From contig DBPT01000004.1 in NCBI GenBank assembly GCA_002304925.1, positions 19,763-83,762 on the forward strand: a DNA stretch of 64,000 nucleotides, given 5' to 3'. Made by a program: the position numbers and the translations under genes. The stretch is from Prolixibacteraceae bacterium UBA1413 (GTDB taxonomy: Bacteria > Bacteroidota > Bacteroidia > Bacteroidales > Prolixibacteraceae). This document shows positions 62,433-64,000 of the stretch, piece after piece (the first letter of the stretch is position 1; each line of letters starts with the position of its first letter). The notes under the pieces were generated by a model. The model was not told the origin of the DNA. It ran no database searches and saw only the letters and a program-made list of their open reading frames with translations.

Positions 62433-62445
62433 CATTTGGCAAATG
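62433..62445. promoter_or_regulatory. Palindromic operator candidate upstream of the HTH genes
   Basis: CATTTG-G-CAAATG, a perfect 6-1-6 inverted repeat between int and the first HTH gene, followed by CCCCC-TG-GGGG. Possible site for one of the HTH proteins. Confidence 0.5.
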
Positions 62446-62474
62446 GTTGAAAATTTCCCCCTGGGGGTACCCTT

Positions 62475-63746
62475 TTAAAGTACCTCGTTTGCCTTCGCGA
62501 TCACCTCACTGGCGAATGAATCCAGGTATGTTTTAGTTGTGGACAGGTCTTTATGTCCTAGCGCCTCACTGATAACATCCTCACTGATACCGCTATTCTT
62601 AAGCCTCATCGCATAACTATGCCGGGCCTGATAACTGGATAGCCTGATTCCTTCAAACTTCAGATCATTCCCCAGCGTCTTCAGGTGCTTATTGAATTTC
62701 CGGTTCCGGTCCCGGATATGGTCGTATAACTGTTGTCCATCATACCCCTTTTTTGTGATCACCGGGAGCAAATAATCATCTACCAACTTCGTATTTTTCT
62801 TAAACCAGGTAAGCAGGAATTGAATGTTATCGGTGATTTTTATTTGAATGATCTTTGCTTTTTTGCTCTCGGTCTTATGCCTCCGGTAACAAATGAACCG
62901 GCCATTCTCAAACAGCAGAATATTTTTATCAGTCAAATATGCCATGTCCACTATGGCCATGCCCTGACAGTAGTATGAAAACAGGAATAGGTTCCGGGTC
63001 CACTGAAGGGCCGGACTGTCGATTTCCGCCGTTTTCAATGCTTCAATGTACTGGCTGGGTAGATAACGTTTCTGTGTCTCCTGGGATTGTCCTGAAACGC
63101 TATATCCATGTTTCCCGAACGGGTACCCAACTTCAGAGGCTTCACCCTCTCTTATGGCACGGTTCAGCAGCGCACGGAGCGCACGCATATAGTACGATAC
63201 GGTGTTTCCCTTACACCCCCTGTCGATCTTCAGATAATCGTCAAACCGACTCACATACTTAAAATCAATGTCCTGAAATACTTTACGTGAAAAGTCGGCA
63301 TCAAACATTTTCAACATGTCCAGGGTACGGGCGTAACATGTAGCATTGCCGATGCTCCCGGCTTTGGTCAGCTTATCGATAACGATGTTAAAAAATCCTT
63401 CTACCCCGGTATGTTTGGAACGGTTCAGAAACTCCTGTTCGAACATGGTCAGGGTCCAGTCGGTCTTTGAATCTTCGTACCCCTTCAGAATATCGTTTAC
63501 CCGGTTTTTCACCATAGACAACCAACTATTGAGTTTTTCCCGGTCCGGGTGAAGATCCTTCCGCCGTTTGTCCACTTCGTAAGCCTGATAATCGTAATTC
63601 CATTGTTCCGGGGTTGATGAGGCATTAAGGGAAATATGTTTCCTCATCCTGGCACGGCGGATTACCAAAATTAGCGGAAAACTCCCGTCTGGTTTCTCAT
63701 GGGATTTCGATAAATAGGGTTTGATCTGGTATTTTTCGAGCTTCAT
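62475..63746 (-). CDS. int: Tyrosine recombinase (integrase) with substituted active-site residues
   Basis: A 423-residue integrase: arm-binding N-terminus (about 1-90), SAM-like core-binding domain (about 105-205), and catalytic domain. The C-terminal boxes read LSSYQARHSYAM (R375, H376) and ALGHKDLSTTKTYLD (H398, nucleophile Y407). The first catalytic Arg position, usually RG in F-RGM-D, is CQGMAIVDMAY (Gln261), and the His of H-x-x-R is Tyr372. This is a Bacteroidetes subclass pattern in which the Arg is lost, so activity is likely but its chemistry differs. It should insert the element at tRNA-Pro. Confidence 0.92.
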   Translation of the reverse strand: MKLEKYQIKPYLSKSHEKPDGSFPLILVIRRARMRKHISLNASSTPEQWNYDYQAYEVDKRRKDLHPDREKLNSWLSMVKNRVNDILKGYEDSKTDWTLTMFEQEFLNRSKHTGVEGFFNIVIDKLTKAGSIGNATCYARTLDMLKMFDADFSRKVFQDIDFKYVSRFDDYLKIDRGCKGNTVSYYMRALRALLNRAIREGEASEVGYPFGKHGYSVSGQSQETQKRYLPSQYIEALKTAEIDSPALQWTRNLFLFSYYCQGMAIVDMAYLTDKNILLFENGRFICYRRHKTESKKAKIIQIKITDNIQFLLTWFKKNTKLVDDYLLPVITKKGYDGQQLYDHIRDRNRKFNKHLKTLGNDLKFEGIRLSSYQARHSYAMRLKNSGISEDVISEALGHKDLSTTKTYLDSFASEVIAKANEVL

Positions 63747-63780
63747 AATAGTATGATTTTTGTCATGTTTTCAAAAAGTT

Positions 63781-63845
63781 GTGCCGTTTTCTGTGCCGTT
63801 TTTTTACTTTATGTTCAACAGAAAGTTGTGCCGTTTTTGTGCCGT
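63781..63845 (+). promoter_or_regulatory. Candidate integrase arm-type sites, right cluster
   Basis: TGTGCCGTTTT words at 63781, 63793, 63828 and 63839: two pairs with 12- and 11-bp spacing. They match the left pair near attL. They lie between the int promoter and the int start, so the integrase may repress itself by binding them. Confidence 0.7.
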
Positions 63846-63899
63846 TTTTTATCAAATTACCTATAAAACTCACTTATTTTCAGTTATTTTTGTTTCTGG

Positions 63900-63907
63900 C
63901 AAATATA
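63900..63907 (-). promoter_or_regulatory. Promoter -7 element of int
   Basis: TATATTTG on the minus strand matches TAnnTTTG; transcription would start near 63893 and give a leader of about 147 nt that includes the arm-site cluster. No clear -33 box. Confidence 0.55.
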
Positions 63908-63949
63908 ATGATTTATAGACAATTATAAAGAATAATTAAAGAATTTTCA

Positions 63950-64000
63950 GCGTCTGGGGGGCGTGGGGTCGCAAGTTCAAATCTTGTCACCCCGACAAAT
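63950..64000. repeat. attR: 51-bp direct repeat, right copy
   Basis: Identical to 57193-57243. It rebuilds the 3' half of tRNA-Pro but without a 5' half, so it is not a second tRNA. It reaches the window end, so the repeat may be longer. Confidence 0.95.

Larger units (their letters stand above)
57193..64000. mobile_element. 6.76-kb integrated element (satellite or IME-like) in tRNA-Pro
   Basis: Bounded by a 51-bp perfect direct repeat made from the 3' half of tRNA-Pro (57193-57243 and 63950-64000); one unit is 6,757 bp. The tyrosine recombinase lies at the right end. All but one of its genes read from right to left in a tight, overlapping row: int, two helix-turn-helix proteins, VRR-NUC nuclease, DUF6291 protein, four unknowns, DUF5681 protein. 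It is AT-richer than the host flank. There are no capsid, tail, portal, large-terminase, relaxase or transfer genes, so the element would depend on a helper phage or conjugative element. The right repeat reaches the last base of the window, so its true end cannot be seen. Confidence 0.9.

Noticed and set aside
63950..64000. Second tRNA-Pro at the right edge
   Set aside because: Only the 3' part of the tRNA is present; the acceptor 5' strand and D-arm are missing, so it is an attachment-site copy.
57165..64000. Complete prophage or ICE
   Set aside because: No capsid, portal, tail, large terminase, relaxase or conjugation gene is visible between the repeats, and both ends of the element are within the window.

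Overview
The window is a chromosomal segment of a Bacteroidetes bacterium, probably an uncultured Bacteroidales/Marinilabiliales-type lineage. This rests on the bamD-rpoZ-porD-recN cluster, the rpmB-rpmG-DUF4295-ftsY cluster, a protease fragment with a type IX secretion (T9SS) C-terminal sorting domain, DUF3078 and other lineage-typical surface proteins, a Nudix-type AraR regulator, and promoters of the TTTG-N19/20-TAnnTTTG form. The host backbone looks GC-rich (I judge mid-50s percent); the last 6.8 kb and the ATPase gene at 41.6-42.7 kb are visibly more AT-rich.

Layout. 1-4.6 kb: truncated secreted S8 protease, xseA, xseB and a GT39-type membrane glycosyltransferase carrying a 28-residue tandem repeat. 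4.6-11 kb (minus strand): leucine operon leuA-leuC-leuD-cimA-like-leuB, preceded by an unlisted leader peptide and hairpin. 11-13 kb: CotH-kinase lipoprotein. 13.2-18.7 kb (minus): ilvD-ilvB-ilvN-ilvC, preceded by a second leader peptide rich in Ile/Leu/Val and a rho-independent terminator. 18.8-29.1 kb: queuosine-precursor transporter, Rnk/GreA-like factor, CYTH protein, surface proteins, UbiA, SRPBCC protein, ExbB-ExbD-TonB and a ZIP transporter. 29.2-38.3 kb: arabinose/galactose utilisation (araB, SSS symporter, Nudix AraR, FucP-like MFS, galK, galM, araD; araA is not present). 38.5-40.1 kb: ftsY and small ribosomal genes. 40.3-49.4 kb: GH20-like enzyme, STAND-like ATPase, YfcC-type carrier, and a likely manno-oligosaccharide cluster (GH130 phosphorylase, Gfo/Idh oxidoreductase, Ca/Na antiporter, cellobiose-2-epimerase-like protein). 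49.4-56.8 kb: thioredoxin, OsmC, recN, porD, rpoZ, bamD, alpha-oxoamine synthase and trxB.

57.2-64.0 kb: a compact 6,757-bp integrated element in the 3' half of tRNA-Pro(GGG). It is bounded by a 51-bp perfect direct repeat and carries a divergent tyrosine recombinase, two small helix-turn-helix proteins, a VRR-NUC nuclease, a DUF6291 replication-like protein with an in-gene hexanucleotide array, four unrecognised proteins, a DUF5681 (small-terminase-like) protein, paired 39-bp origin/operator-like repeats, 49-bp tandem repeats, and clustered TGTGCCGTTTT sites at both ends that look like integrase arm sites. It has no capsid, portal, large terminase or conjugation genes, so it resembles a phage satellite or a minimal integrative mobilizable island.

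Two signals stand out besides the element. The leu and ilv operons have matching attenuators whose antiterminator strand overlaps the leader stop codon. A dispersed repeat family (short hairpin plus TTAAG-like hexamers) sits just after the stop codons of several unrelated genes.
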